Assembly (NCBI RefSeq): GCF_003597395.2
Contig: NC_133777.1
Coordinates: 7,598,689 to 7,662,688, forward strand
DNA from: Chelonoidis abingdonii
Lineage: Eukaryota; Chordata; Testudines; Testudinidae
Direction: 5' to 3'
Length of the DNA: 64,000 bases
Shown piece by piece: positions 63,843-64,000 of this stretch. The position numbers were made by a program, and so were the translations under genes. Below the pieces are notes generated by a model that saw only the letters and a program-made list of their open reading frames with translations, was not told the DNA's origin and did not search any database. The first letter of the stretch is position 1, and each line of letters starts with the position of its first letter.

Positions 63843-64000
63843 CTGCAAAACAGAAAGGGGGGGAGGGGGGAAGAGAGAGAGAGAGAGAGAAAGAAAGTGA
63901 GTTCAAATCTAGAAGAGAGAATGCCAAACGTGGAAGCCTATCTTCCATGTACTTCTTTCCTGCACAAAAATGTCTGTGCAATTAGAAATTGGAAAACCTG
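63843..64000 (-). other. USP22: USP22 upstream intron (partial)
   Basis: Start of the intron that precedes the exon at 63729-63842 in gene direction. It contains the 46-nt purine tract at 63852-63897 (a pyrimidine tract in the transcript) and otherwise nothing recognisable. Confidence 0.8.
63852..63897. repeat. G run and (GA)n purine tract at the splice acceptor
   Basis: An uninterrupted 46-nt purine tract on the plus strand: G runs followed by (GA)n and AAGAAAG. In the USP22 transcript it is a CT/C tract ending about 8 nt before the acceptor of the exon at 63842, so it doubles as an oversized polypyrimidine tract. Confidence 0.9.

Overview
The window is vertebrate genomic DNA, very probably from a turtle. 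The evidence is (1) intact exons of one conserved vertebrate gene, all on the minus strand with correct splice phases, and (2) interspersed repeats that I recognise as typical of turtles: CR1 LINE fragments, a tRNA-derived SINE with a CR1-like tail, hAT MITEs with 8-bp target duplications, a TIR element present twice, and two solo-LTR-like elements. No bacterial, phage or CRISPR features were seen.

The gene is USP22, the ubiquitin hydrolase of the SAGA deubiquitinating module. Six coding exons run right to left: 63729-63842 (end of the ZnF-UBP domain), 58212-58313 (linker), 23068-23237 (catalytic Cys box), 14016-14163 (QQD/HEF segment), 3802-3907 (Cys/His zinc-binding segment) and 1576-1734. 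They match human USP22 residues about 102-368 (human numbering from memory), probably exons 3-8. Every junction has AG/GT borders and the phases chain without a frameshift. The first two exons, the catalytic His/Asp exons and both gene ends lie outside the window. Introns within the window are about 2.1, 10.1, 8.9, 35.0 and 5.4 kb.

Two parts of the introns look like unannotated splicing units on the USP22 strand. A 45-nt segment at 63147-63191 has excellent splice sites and would add 15 in-frame residues between the ZnF-UBP and USP domains. Three exon-like segments at 25.3-25.9 kb, separated by introns of about 90 nt and followed by AATAAA, stay open in frame when joined to the exon at 58212-58313. 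They could end a short isoform that lacks the catalytic domain. Both are predictions without transcript evidence.

The rest is intron with repeats: hAT elements (2889-3144, 16061-17284, 20925-21048), two copies of a 1.1-kb TIR element (4138-5237, 39590-40684), CR1 (6474-6616, 30340-31397, 45522-46947, 49668-49930, 57217-57610), MIR (5865-5998, 28108-28262), a SINE (7855-7980), solo LTRs (42846-43440, 54455-55179), a Tigger-like element (43701-44030), foldback MITEs and simple repeats. Most small ORFs are chance or repeat-derived.
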